A stretch of 64,000 nt of DNA, taken from the NCBI GenBank assembly GCA_012845835.1, contig JABAKD010000027.1, positions 12,210,487 through 12,274,486 on the forward strand. The letters run 5' to 3'. This document shows positions 22,414 through 32,184 of the stretch, piece after piece (within the stretch, counting starts at the first letter, position 1; the number at the start of each line of letters is the position of its first letter). The notes beneath the pieces are model-generated. The model ran no database searches, had not been told where the DNA came from, and worked only from the letters and a program-made list of their open reading frames with translations. The position numbers were made by a program, and so were the translations under genes. The stretch is from Undaria pinnatifida. Lineage: Eukaryota > Sar > Phaeophyceae > Laminariales > Alariaceae.

Positions 22414-22482
22414 GTCGAAGTGCTGCCCTGCCCTACCCGAAGCATGGGCGCCGGCGAATGCCGGCGCCCATGCGGAGCCCTT
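22414..22482 (+). repeat. Hairpin element, intact copy 1
   Basis: A 66-bp element that begins TCGAAGTGCTGCC and ends GAGCCCTT. It contains a perfect 14-bp inverted repeat, GCATGGGCGCCGGC (22442-22455) and its complement (22460-22473), around a GAAT loop. The downstream flank differs from the other copies, so the GAGCCCTT edge is a real element boundary. Confidence 0.8.
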
Positions 22483-22712
22483 TAAGTACCGGAGTCCCGG
22501 AGGCCACTGTCAACATGCACACCCGAAGATAACAAAATAGTGAAATGAGTAACAGCAGTAGTACTAGTACAATGCGCCAAAGGGGGCTCAACTCGAACAT
22601 ATCGAAGATTGGGACCGCCAATCATATCATTAGTTCCACTTTATCATCTCCGTAGATTTTATGCAGTCATACACACCATACATCAGACTTGTGCGCAGGC
22701 ATAGACCAACAC
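22483..22712 (+). repeat. Dispersed repeat E (second copy of 7345-7568)
   Basis: Over about 225 bp it matches 7345-7568 in the same orientation. It starts directly after the hairpin element. No coding potential is supported. Confidence 0.75.
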
Positions 22713-22714
22713 GA

Positions 22715-24083
22715 CGCAATGTTTCACGTTGCAAGTTGGCATATATATTACAACAACGTTCAGAGCAGCACAAGTACGAAGACGCCTCCTCGTCAGGAAA
22801 CGTCTCGCAACACAAGCTTGTATTCACACGAGCAATTGTCGTGGCTCTCGCCTATCTTTGTCCGAGTTGGATTCTCACTTTGTAGTTCTTTGGCATTGTT
22901 TTCTTTATTTCTTTAACTCTTTCGAACAGCACCTTCCAGTTGTTCCGACGTCTATCCGTCTGCTTGGCCGTGTCAAAAACGTTACAAGTTGACACAATAC
23001 AACACTAGGTTGAACACAAACATCAAGACGCCTCTTTCGCACGAAACCCTTCGGAACACAATCCTAGGCCTGTAGTAACACGAATGTTCGTCGCGGTTTC
23101 TGCTCATCTTTCGCACGACTTCGATGTCCACCTTGATTTCATTTGTGCCCATGGATTTTTTCTCCCTCACATTCGAAAGCCGTCTGCCCTCCGTGCGTCT
23201 GTGTGCGTTTCCTCACAACATTTAACGTTGCAATTTGGCACAATACAACGATCGGAGCAGAGCAAAGGTCACGTCGTCTCTTTTGCCTCAAAACCAGATA
23301 TTTACGAACAAACGTCGGGGTTTCTGGGTAGCTTTGTCCGAGTTTGATGCCCACTTTGTTTTATTTGTGCCTGAAACAAATAGTTTCTTGTGCACATTCG
23401 ACAAGCACCTGTTATCCTCCCTTTTTTTTCCTGTTGCCCGACCCCGTTCTTGACTTCGCATAATGCAGCGCTCGGAGCAGCCCCAATCAATATCAAATCG
23501 TCTTGTTCGCCGCACATGCCTTTATTCAGACCAACAGCAGTTGGTGTTGGTGTTTCTCTTTGTCCGAGTCTGATGCCCGCTTTGATTTCGTTCTTGTGCA
23601 ACACAAAACTTTCCCCTCCCACAACAAGTGTGCCTTGAACAGTTTTTCTGTCCAAGGCACCTATTCTCGTAACGTCTGCCCGCGTGTTCGACAACGTGCC
23701 TTACGTTGCCAATTGGCTCAATACACTGCCCGTATGAACAAAAATCTCAAGGAGTCTTTTTCTATAAGAAATATATCTTAACACAGACCTGTATTCTTAC
23801 GAACAATTGTCGGGGCTGCTGGGTATCTCTGTTCGAGTTTGACGCTTACTTTATTTTAAATAGTTTGTTTATTTGTTTTAGCCTTCAAATAAACATGCAA
23901 AAAACACCTGTTTTTCTCGCGTCCATTTCCGACACAAACGTTTCACGTCTCAAGTCGGCACAAACAACCACGGGAGCAGCACAAATCTCAAAGCGTCTCT
24001 TTCACTAGGAAACGTTTCACAACACAGTACCGTATCCGTCTATACAAGCAATCGTCGGGGTTGCTGCGTATACTTCGAAGTAT
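22715..24083 (+). repeat. Diverged tandem satellite, about 245-bp unit
   Basis: Five to six units begin near 22728, 22979, 23225, 23450, 23702 and 23945. Each recalls ACGTTGCAAGTTGGCACAAT, GGAGCAGCACAAAT, then AATTGTCGGGGTTGCTGGGT, TTTGTCCGAGTTTGATGCCC and TTCGACAAGCACCTGT. Spacing is about 228-251 bp. Units are strongly diverged, so the array is old. A single partial unit lies at 7050-7130. No gene is seen. Confidence 0.75.
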
Positions 24084-25430
24084 CGTCGTTAACGTAATTT
24101 TTTGTGTTTATATTCCGTCTTTTTTCGTCGAACATATCATTCATTTTTTCATCGCCTATTTTCCACACTATTGTTTCGTGACCTGCTTGTGACGCCGCCT
24201 TGAGGTTTTTTCAAACACGCACAGCCGAGGGCCCACCACACTGCCGTTGTTGTTTAAGCATATTATACCACGAATTCATGAGCACAATACGAGCATGATT
24301 CCTGGACTTCTTCGTATCTTTTGTGTTTTGCTGCCACTGTGTTTCGGGGTATCCTGGATATGTCAATCGGCTATCAGTGGCGCTACCGCTGCTTCTGTAT
24401 CGTAGCCTCTCTTGCCCGACATGGGCTCCGTTGGCTTCCTGTCGCACTGCTTCATTTTTTCGCTGTTGTGTGTGTACGTTCAACTCTATCACGTTTCTGC
24501 TGTATGTGATACCACACATGGCCGTATTGCCAAGAACACGATCATTAGGATTTCGTTGTGTAATTTGTACTTTTGTCTTCCTCCACCGTGGCGCCATCGC
24601 CGTGGGGGCGAGGGTGATACTTATTCCCTAGTATGTGACATAATCAGTTAGTTGGTGCGTTTCACAGCCGTCAGATTATGTCCCTCTCAAGACGGGCGTT
24701 ATAAGTTGACAAAGTGACTAAATATTGCTTAAAACGCCCTGAAGGGCCGCTCGGCACGCGGGTCCCAGAGACACTTCTAAGGTTAGGAGTTTACTCTTAG
24801 CTCTTGACTCGTACCGTTCGTGGTCTTCGGGTGAACTCATCCCATTGAAATCAACGGGATCGTAGATAAAGCACGTGCGTATTATACCGCACAACACGCC
24901 GGTTTGTTTGCTGGACGGGAGGCTGCGCCCCACCCCGTCCCCCGCCGCCGTCGTTGCTTGTTGAAAGATACAAGAGTATGTAAAATTGTATGCAAGTGGC
25001 AAGTGCTACGGCGGTAGAGGTGCACCTTTTGCTTCTGGGGTATGAAGGTCCTCGCTTGAGGAGCCCTTTACCCCACCCAACACCCGCTTTGGAGAAAAAC
25101 GAACGCGCGATATGCCCGATGCACAATCTCATATCCCTAGGCAGTAAAACAAAAGGCGCACAATCTCGATATTCCAGCGTCTTTGGGTCAAGGAGCCCAA
25201 TCACACCCAGAAAAATATTTATATAAAAAATGCTACCTTTATCGTAGCACGCATCAAGTAATACTGTTGTACTCTATACAACAGTCCCACCAGGGGGGGG
25301 CAATAAATAATCCTGGAGCAACACAACTTTTTTTCATCTTTGACCTTTTTTTTTTGGGGGGGGGGTGGTACGAGGCAACCAGATCCTCCAATAAAAAATC
25401 CATACAAAATTGTAAGGGTATAGTGCGGAG
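24084..25430. other. Gene-free stretch
   Basis: Open frames on both strands (for example minus 24597-24211) have no recognisable motif. G-rich runs occur at 25291-25300 and 25361-25370, with T-rich tracts nearby. Nothing else can be supported. Confidence 0.45.
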
Positions 25431-25432
25431 AC

Positions 25433-25670
25433 ACAGAGTGCCCCCTGCAGGTCTGCCAATTGAGCAGGTCCTTGTAGAGTACTCACTTTCTTAGCCTTCG
25501 TCGTCGTAGCTTTTTTCGATTCCACCAGAGCCCCGGATGGCTTCTGAGATCGGAGGCACGTGCCTCCGATCTATTTCTTAACTATCCCAAATATAAAACG
25601 CTAACCTTATCATACGAAACCCATCCAAATGATCATAATTCGGATAATTACAGGCCTTTCGAGGCCATGT
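25433..25670 (-). repeat. Repeat C, inverted copy with copia-like fragment
   Basis: The reverse complement matches 9520-9790. It includes the LADLQGALCV frame and a palindrome at 25547-25572. The far end carries GGCCTTTCGAGGCC-type sequence. It lies opposite in orientation to the copies at 9.5 and 12.1 kb. Confidence 0.7.
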
Positions 25671-26522
25671 CTGTACACTAGCCCACACTCATGAGCTGAA
25701 TATGCAGAAATAAGGGAGATTCGGGGAAACTCCAGTTCTACGAACTAGACCACGAGTCGAAGATGCGGCTCCCCAAAACCCACTCCCACACCTCTAATGG
25801 TCTAGCTATGGTGCCAGGAACGCGCGAAGAAAAGTAGCTGAAAGAAACGCAGACCCTACAACAAGGCAAAAGCCACCCATCAAAATACTGCCGCGTACCG
25901 CCGGTGTGGTGAGGGGAAGAAAAGGCTCTAGAACCTGCCGCATACCGCCGGTGTGGCGGGGGGGGGGGGAAGCAGAAAAGACTCTACAGCAAACTAACCA
26001 CAGAAAAGGTACTATGGCGAGGCGAGCCCTTGTCGATACGGAGGGGAACACCGGCGCTCACAAGGGAGAAGTCATGCGAAAAACCTCCCGCGGGCCATCG
26101 GCATGGCAACACCTACATCCCCGCGAGGAAGGGAAGTGTTTGGCAGGAAAAACAAAGTAGAAAAAACAGAACACACAAAAAAAAAATACATGACACTCAG
26201 GCCCGTACATAGCCCTGTACCACGGTACGGGCGAACAGGGTACCCCCGGCTCCGGGCTGAGGAGGGCGTCGGCAGAACAAAATTGAACAACGACGAAAAA
26301 GCGGCAGCCCTGCGCCTTAGATAACGGCGTTTTACCTGAATCCCGGCCCGACATTAAGCAGGGGGTTCGGCAGGAGAAAAGAAAAAAGAGAAAAAAATGG
26401 AAAGAACCGGCCCAAAACCCGACGAATACTCTCAGGACACTAGAAACAACCTAAATACTAAACTTCAAACCTCATAACCCCAAATAATGGAGAACTATTA
26501 AGGAGCGGTGGCGGCTTGAAAG
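25671..26522. other. Probable 3' region of the second gypsy element
   Basis: Lies downstream of the pol stop at 26523 in minus orientation. A unit with ACCGCCGGTGTGG occurs twice (about 25888-25940 and 25938-25990). No LTR pair can be demonstrated because no second copy is in the window. No gene is seen. Confidence 0.35.
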
Positions 26523-27230
26523 TCAACTAGCCACGGCCGTGCCTAGAGATTCGTCCACGTCCCCCGAGGAAACGCACTGGCGATGTGAACTTGCAGGCAC
26601 CAAGAGCCTCGTACGGCTCCCGTTCAAGTCGTGTAGCGCGCCGGGGGAAGAGGACGTTTCATCGGTCCGGGGTCGTCCAGAAAGCAGACCAGATATACCC
26701 TGTCCTCGGTAGTGCTCGCGCTGTTTTTTCCAAGCCGCCATAACCCATCGTCTCCCTTGTACCAAAAGTGGGCTCCCTTAAGAAGTACTGTGTTGTGGTA
26801 GTAACGGCGCCAATCGGCGCGGGGAACACGGGCGTAACCCGGCGCTAGAAAACATTCCCCATTGTTACGGGAGAGCTTGCGCTGTGCCGCCCCGATCCGC
26901 ATTCGGCGGTAAGGGCGGTTGGTTTGGCGATACTGGTACGGGATTCCGGCCCAATAACGCAAAATGTGTGAGCGGGAGAGGTGAAGGTCCATTTATCGCC
27001 CCCAGTAAGGTTCGGAGAGTCCCGCCCAATGCGTCTTGAATAGCACCGCGATGACGCCACCTCGCCCCCGTATTGACTGATGACCGGTGATCTGCTCCAC
27101 CTCCAGCCGTTGGAAGGGAGTTGAAACGTCGTCCTGAATCACGTGGTACGGCGGGAACTTCTTGGAAGAATTGTCGAGCACGTACTGCGTCAGCTCCGCC
27201 GGTAGGTATTGGGTATGTCCCCGCTGTCGT
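26523..27230 (-). pseudogene. Gypsy 2 pol C-terminus with chromo-like domain
   Basis: The same frame runs from 27181 to 26624 with an in-frame TAA at 26993-26995, where a Glu codon is likely original. It reads VEQITGHQSIRGRGGVIAVL, FKTHWAGLSEPYW, then MDLHLSRSHILRYWAG, a chromodomain-like fold of gypsy integrase tails. A further C-terminal extension (WYKGDDGLWRLGK, then a DDPGP segment) recalls a Tudor-like module and ends at 26523 in another frame. It would bind chromatin or assist target choice. It is frameshifted from the integrase near 27225. Confidence 0.7.
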
Positions 27231-28469
27231 GGGGGTTGGCGCAGGGTTTGCAGCGCTTGATGGCCACACGCCGACGTGCGTCCGAACCGGGCAGGTCGGA
27301 AGGGAGATCCAAATAGAGGAGTTTGCTCCCGAGCGGCGAACCGTGCGGGGTCTCGCCGGCGGATCGGGGACCGACTGCCAGGATCTTGTACGGGCGCGTC
27401 CAGTTTAGCGCGAGTTTGGCCTTGAGTACCTTGGCGTCAGCATTCGCCTTCACACCCTGGCGGGTGGTAGAGGCATAATTGTACACCCATGCCCAACCAC
27501 CCGTAGCGACGTTAGGTGCTGAACGCAGCGCGTCGGCGAGGGCGGAGTTTCTGGGATTAACCCGAGAAACGGTGAGGGCGGGGTGTGCGCGGACATTGTC
27601 GTTCGCGCGCTTTTGCCGGTCGGTGGCCAAGTCGCAATAGACCAGGTGGTCACGGGCCAGACTCTGGTGTCCCACGACACCAGTGCGGTCAAAAACCGTC
27701 AGGGGGAGCCGTGGGGGTCTGCCCATGTGGATCTCGTTCGGCGCCAGATCCGTCGCCGCGCTGACGGCATAGTTGTAAGCGAGTTCGACATGGGGCATGG
27801 GGCAGATGCAAGTCCCAATTGTCTTGTCTCTCGTTGATGACCATAACCAGCCTTTGGGCCATAGTGCATGGTTTACCCGCTCAACGCCCCCGTTACAGCT
27901 GGGATTATAGGAGCTTGTAGCAAGCTTGCGCACACCCAACAGGTGGTACACAGCTTACAAAACCTTGGAGCAGAACTGCAATACGTTGTCCGAGAGTATG
28001 GTGCGCGGGCACTCCTACAAAGGGGTGATTTGGTTCACCACGATAATGACTGCACCCTCCGCGGTAAACTCAGCGTCAGTGACGGGGAACATGCCGGCCC
28101 GATGGCTGAAGCGATCGGTGAACAGCAAGATGTAGGTGTTGCCTCGTGGTGTGACCGGGAGGGGCCGAAGTAGTCAACACTGATGGCAATACCTGGGCCT
28201 TCCGGTAGAGGCATAGGGATGACTGGCCAGCGGACAGTCAGCCGTGGGGTTTTTCGCGCGTGGCACTTCAAACAGTGGCGAAGCCACCTCAGGGTGCACA
28301 CAATCATGCCAATCCACCAATAAAACGGCCCAAGCATGCGCAACATGCGCGTGGTGCAAAGGTGACAAGTGGCCGCCGAGTGACAAGCTTGCATGACCCA
28401 AGGGTGCATGAGCAGGGGGACGTAGATGCAAACAGACTCGTCGTTCAGCAAGCAAGCAGCTCGCCTCAC
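27190..28469 (-). pseudogene. Gypsy 2 integrase
   Basis: The minus strand carries an HHCC zinc module (ACHSAATCHL and HCLKC), then catalytic residues in ISVDYFGP (Asp), LSDNVLQF (Asp, in a shifted segment near 27990) and GGVERVNH (Glu). A TAA at 27952-27954 and a frameshift near 28110 interrupt it. After the core come the GPY/F-like region (LNWTRPYKILAVGP) and a C-terminal stretch ending RRVAIKRCKPC. Length and order are normal for Ty3/gypsy. The copy is dead. Confidence 0.85.
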
Positions 28470-28794
28470 AGTGTTGGGTTTGTCAGACCTTGTTGGCGGC
28501 AGTTTCGGGCTACGGACGAGCAGGATGATGTCGTCGTCATGTTATTGTAGTCGACCCCCGCCAGCTCCTGAATGTCTGAGAGGAAGGGACGCCTGTGCAA
28601 GGGGTAGCACGCCCAAACGTCGGGCGGCAGGACCGATTGCCGGTCGATGAAGATGTAACATATCATCGCGTGGCACGTCTGTTCATCGTGCTGCTCTCGC
28701 TTTCAATCGGCATGCGAATAACGCGCGAACCTCGCCTGGAAGATGACCGAGGGCCCTCGCCGGGCCCGAATCCATATTCTACAGCGGGAGTGCA
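28470..28794 (-). pseudogene. Gypsy 2 linker before the integrase zinc module
   Basis: The frame at 28666-28466 reads DVWACYPLHRRPFLSDIQEL, which precedes the integrase N-terminus in such polyproteins. It is joined to flanking parts only through frame changes. Confidence 0.5.
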
Positions 28795-29830
28795 TTACCG
28801 GTTGCTGTCGGTGTTCGTCCACGCGTCGTCGACGACGGAAGGGCTGGAGCGCCAAGCAAGGCAGAGACTTGACACAGTCGAACCGATGGTCGCGGCGTTG
28901 TCCGTCTCCTGCGCATATTTCCTTGATAGAGGAATCAGCTGTGAGATGGGCGTCGCTGCAGCCAGGGCTTCTGCGGAGCCCGTGCCGCCCTCGATGGGTA
29001 TGGAAAAAACCGAAGCGAAAATGGTGTCAGCGGCAGGCGTAATTGACCCACGGCCGGTACAGGCTTCGGTAGTGGCGATGGAGGCAGAATCACGAGCGAA
29101 GAATCTCCCCGGGGGAGCAGAAAGGCCGTCATTACTCAGACTTGGCTCGTTTGTGCGAAAATTGTGAAAAGCGGTAGAGGTGAGTGGGAGCCCACCCAAG
29201 GCAGCATGTTCAGTGCGGGGCACGAGCCCACCCAAGACAGTGCTTTCGGCGAGGGGCACGAATCCACCCACGGCAGTGCGTTCGGTGCGGGGTACGAGTC
29301 CACCCAAACCAATGCTTGCAGTGCGGGGCACGAGTCCACTCAAACTGACCCCTGGGATCGGCGAAGAGGGAGCGCTCAGCTCGCCGGTCCGTAGGTGGTA
29401 GATACCGCTATGTCCAACGAGGCTGGGGCTTGTCAACTTCTCGGGGTCGAAGTTTGTCAAGCTACTGCGGTCGTACTCCGTAGCAGGCTCTGGCAAGCGG
29501 GCCAGTAAAATCGGTGACGCCGTTGGCACTGCCTTTGCGGTACGCGAGTGTGCAATTGAACGCGGTGACGACCTCAAGCTACCGCTTGACTCGTGCATTG
29601 AGGATCCCTACATTGTCAATGCTCTTCTGTGCCTTGTGGCCGGGGCATATGCGGAACATTGTCCCCCACAGTACCCTCGGAGGCGTTCAGGTGCCCAAAC
29701 AATGCAACCGGTCCCCAAACCTAGAGGAGTCCAATGCCTTTCCGAGTCGAGCGTTGCTCGACTGATGTACGCGATTTTCATAGTGTACGAAACGTCGTCC
29801 AGCCTCACAGTACCCCGACGAAACAGGGGC
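28795..29830 (-). pseudogene. Gypsy 2 RNase H remnant and repeat-bearing linker
   Basis: 29830-29608 reads ISRATLDSERHWTPLGLGTG and then WAPERLRGY, the middle of a Ty3/gypsy RNase H. The part carrying the TDHxAL motif is missing, and the next frame resumes at RLPEPATEYDRS, the usual sequence after RNase H. The linker of about 200 residues includes four to five copies of a 13-residue unit (GGLVPRTExxALG; 39-bp period at about 29200-29350). Everything upstream, including RT, is absent, because the recombinase retroelement begins at about 29840. Confidence 0.7.
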
Positions 29831-29869
29831 CGTGTTCTGACAGCGCAAGGTCCGGACCGACGACAGAAG

Positions 29870-30523
29870 CTATCTCCAACACTTCACGGCTTTTAGCTGG
29901 CCAACGTGCCCGAGGAATAGGTCGGAAACTCCGAAGTGGAAGCATTGCGAACGCTGGCCACTGTTAGCGGCCCGGTCGCGGCACTGATGACTTTTTTTTG
30001 GTTGTTGCAGTCGCAGTGCAGGTGCGGAACAGACTAGGGGAGGCCGGGTGCGCCGACCTGGTCTCACTGTTGCGAACAGCCTCGCGAACGGCAGAAAGTG
30101 CCTCGCCGAGCTAATAAATGCTCTCCACTGGCATGGGTTGTTGACCCTGGGATCAACCGCCCGGCGTCCAACGCCCCACACTGGGTCTAAAGGGCTGGAT
30201 GCGGCCAGACGCTCGTTGTCAGAGCTCAAAAGGCGATTTTTTATGGCTGGATTCTTCGTGAATTTGTCGTAGGTGCCAGATAACACATCGTTTTGTTTCT
30301 CCCTATCCCCAAGACCGGAGTCAAAGTTGCACACGCCTCGACCGATTCGTTTGCGTGTGCTTGGACTAGGCGACGGCATGATGTTCCCCAATGCAGGCGC
30401 CCACCGGCTTTCCTGTTGCAACGTCTCTGGGGAGGCGACCCCTGCTGATAGGTGCGTTGCGCCCCTAATCCTAAGGGAGTGTAGAGCGTACTCATCCGCC
30501 CGCATGCCCGCCAACGAAACCAA
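29870..30523 (-). pseudogene. Tyrosine recombinase C-terminus fused in frame to a NADAR half-domain
   Basis: The frame opens in a recombinase core: EYALHSLRIRGATHLSAG holds the HxxR box (His-Ser-Leu-Arg), followed by ESRW. The catalytic Tyr segment that should come next is missing. The frame instead continues as the second half of a NADAR domain: SPSTRKRIGRGVCNFD, DREKQNDVLSGTYDKFTK, IKNRLLSS, then PLDPVWGVGRRAVDP with the WGxG motif. The same peptide order occurs in the NADAR pseudogene at 9927-12056. A deletion joining the recombinase to a downstream NADAR gene of the same element is the simplest explanation. A chance fusion of two elements is the alternative. Confidence 0.75.
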
Positions 30524-31310
30524 TTCTCGCAGGGCTACCGTCGCTTGTTGCCTCGTCTACATGGACCATCTGCCACCACCACTGCCATACGTCACCAGGG
30601 AAGCCGACGAGGGCGAAAACAAATAACAAGACATCAATTCGAGCATAGATCTACAGCACCGCCACCGGCCCCCACGGGCCTCGGTGAATCCGCCCGAACG
30701 CGCAAAATAGCCGCCCCTGTGCGCAACTGGTCGCCCTTAGACCCACGGAATCGAACCTCGACGCGGTCGGCTCTCGACCATTTCACCACCCCCAACTGTA
30801 CCCGACCGCGAAATAAATCCATGTCCGCCCGCCGTAAACAATACGTTTCGTGGATACGTGACCGCGTTTCCGCGAACATTTCGGACTCGCGGGTCAACAA
30901 ACAAAACGACGCACACAACGCAAGCCACAACGCAAGCCACAACACGACCCCCCCGTTACGCCAAGAAGGGGTCAAAGTTTCGCCAGCAAGCAACATAGAC
31001 CACGACACGGGCCAACGCACGGCCGCCTGATCACCCACTTCATCATGCGAGCGCGCGGCACCTTTGAGGGCGCTCGCTAGGACGGGGTGAGTGGTGTCGA
31101 GCTCGAAACCGCGTGAAATGCGATGAAAAAACTTGATGGCCGACAGATGGCTTTCGATGGTCGCCGACCGCAGTTTCTTGGTAGCAAACGCGTATTCTAC
31201 GTACTCAAATAAAATGCCACACGTTGGTCATATCGTCAATGCCGCGATTGAGAAAGGAGGGAACACCAGGACGTACCCGAAAGTCTACCCATGCTCCAAA
31301 ACAAAGTGCC
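30524..31310 (-). pseudogene. Tyrosine recombinase N-terminal and core part
   Basis: 31350-31285 shows the SAM-like N-terminal start (STERAYLRHFVLEHG). 31038-30634 holds the core: FCLLTRESEM with the first catalytic Arg, DRVEVRFRGSKGDQ with the conserved Lys turn, and SPRPVGAGGGAVDL. At least three stops and frame changes separate the pieces. The enzyme would circularise or integrate element DNA by Tyr-mediated strand exchange. Confidence 0.7.
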
Positions 31311-32138
31311 TCAAATAAGCTCGTTCAGTCGAGGCCGCGACGGCGTGTCGCATGAGTCCGAGGCCAACACCGACGTACAGATTATTAAGAACGGAGTCGC
31401 GATCCCAGCGAAAGATACCGTCGGCGGCAGCGTTGTGGATACCACGCACATGCGTTGCCTCGAATGCCATCCAGATGACACTTCGAGAACGCCGAGGAGG
31501 CGCATGAGGGCACCGTAACGCGGTTCCAGCCCCCCTTGACACCGCCGCCCCCAATGCACGGGGGCCTTGTCGTCTCCTCGCAACAACGCACAATCTCCCG
31601 TCGCTGACGGTCGATCGGCACACGAAGACACTACGACAAATGCCGACATAACCATGCCCAAACGTTCAAGCACGTTGACAAGTAAGTCGTCCACGCCGCG
31701 GACGGACTTACTCGAGCCGCAAAGCCGTGACTGTTCCTGAGCTGTGAGATCATAGCGCCAGTAAACACCGGTTTCGAGACAAAATCCCCCGACGGCGGTT
31801 TTGGACGAGTCCGAAAACAACGTACGTTGTGCCGGGCGCTCAATCAAAAGATACATTGGCGCCGAGAGCACCCCGCCGCGCACGTCAACACCGTTGTCAA
31901 CAAACCATCGCCAGAACTCGAGATCCGCATGGAATTCGCGCCCAAGTACAACACGCCGCCCCGGATTGGCCATTCGGCCAGCGAAGTGATCACCGGCAAC
32001 GATGCGCGGCATCCCAACCAAAGCCAACGGACGATGCACGAAGAAAGACCCGGGACGAACGGCAAAAGAGGTGTGCATGAGGAACCCGCCAGCTGCGACA
32101 CCTGCTTCGCTAAAGCATAGGTGTGAGTCGGGGGCCAC
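31311..32138 (-). pseudogene. RNase H and RT thumb of the YR retroelement
   Basis: The frame reads FHADLEFWRWFVDNG, then TLFSDSSKTAVGGFCLETG (the SDASKTAVGG-type Asp of RNase H), ATGDCALLRGDDKAPVHW and EPRYGALMRLLGVLE. This arrangement is typical of YR retroelements known from oomycetes and brown algae. The end of the domain, with AAADGIFRWDRD, is found in a second frame (31623-31285), so a frameshift lies at about 31470. Confidence 0.8.
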
Positions 32139-32184
32139 TCCGCTTACATCAATCGCAGCTTGAGGCGCTTTTGTGGCGGCGCCG

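Larger units (their letters stand above)
16466..22480 (+). repeat. Tandem duplication of an approximately 3-kb unit
   Basis: Unit 1 spans about 16630-19617 and unit 2 about 19625-22480, in the same orientation and with few substitutions. Unit 2 lacks about 150 bp present at 17133-17284. A subrepeat (GTGAGAACAGCAGTATGTAC to CACTCTGTCCAATA) also occurs at 16466-16690, 16929-17150 and 19920-20131. Each unit includes repeat B, a tRNA-like module and a hairpin element at its end. The frames conserved between units change mainly at amino-acid-altering sites, so I see no gene here. Confidence 0.9.

Noticed and set aside
22442-22473. Hairpin read as a bacterial-type REP or a rho-independent terminator
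   Set aside because: The context is eukaryotic with no adjacent gene or T run. Element edges and dispersed copies fit a mobile element better.
30735-30790. tRNA-like look (AATCGAACC) on the plus strand
   Set aside because: It is the reverse complement of the recombinase coding sequence and has no matching A box.
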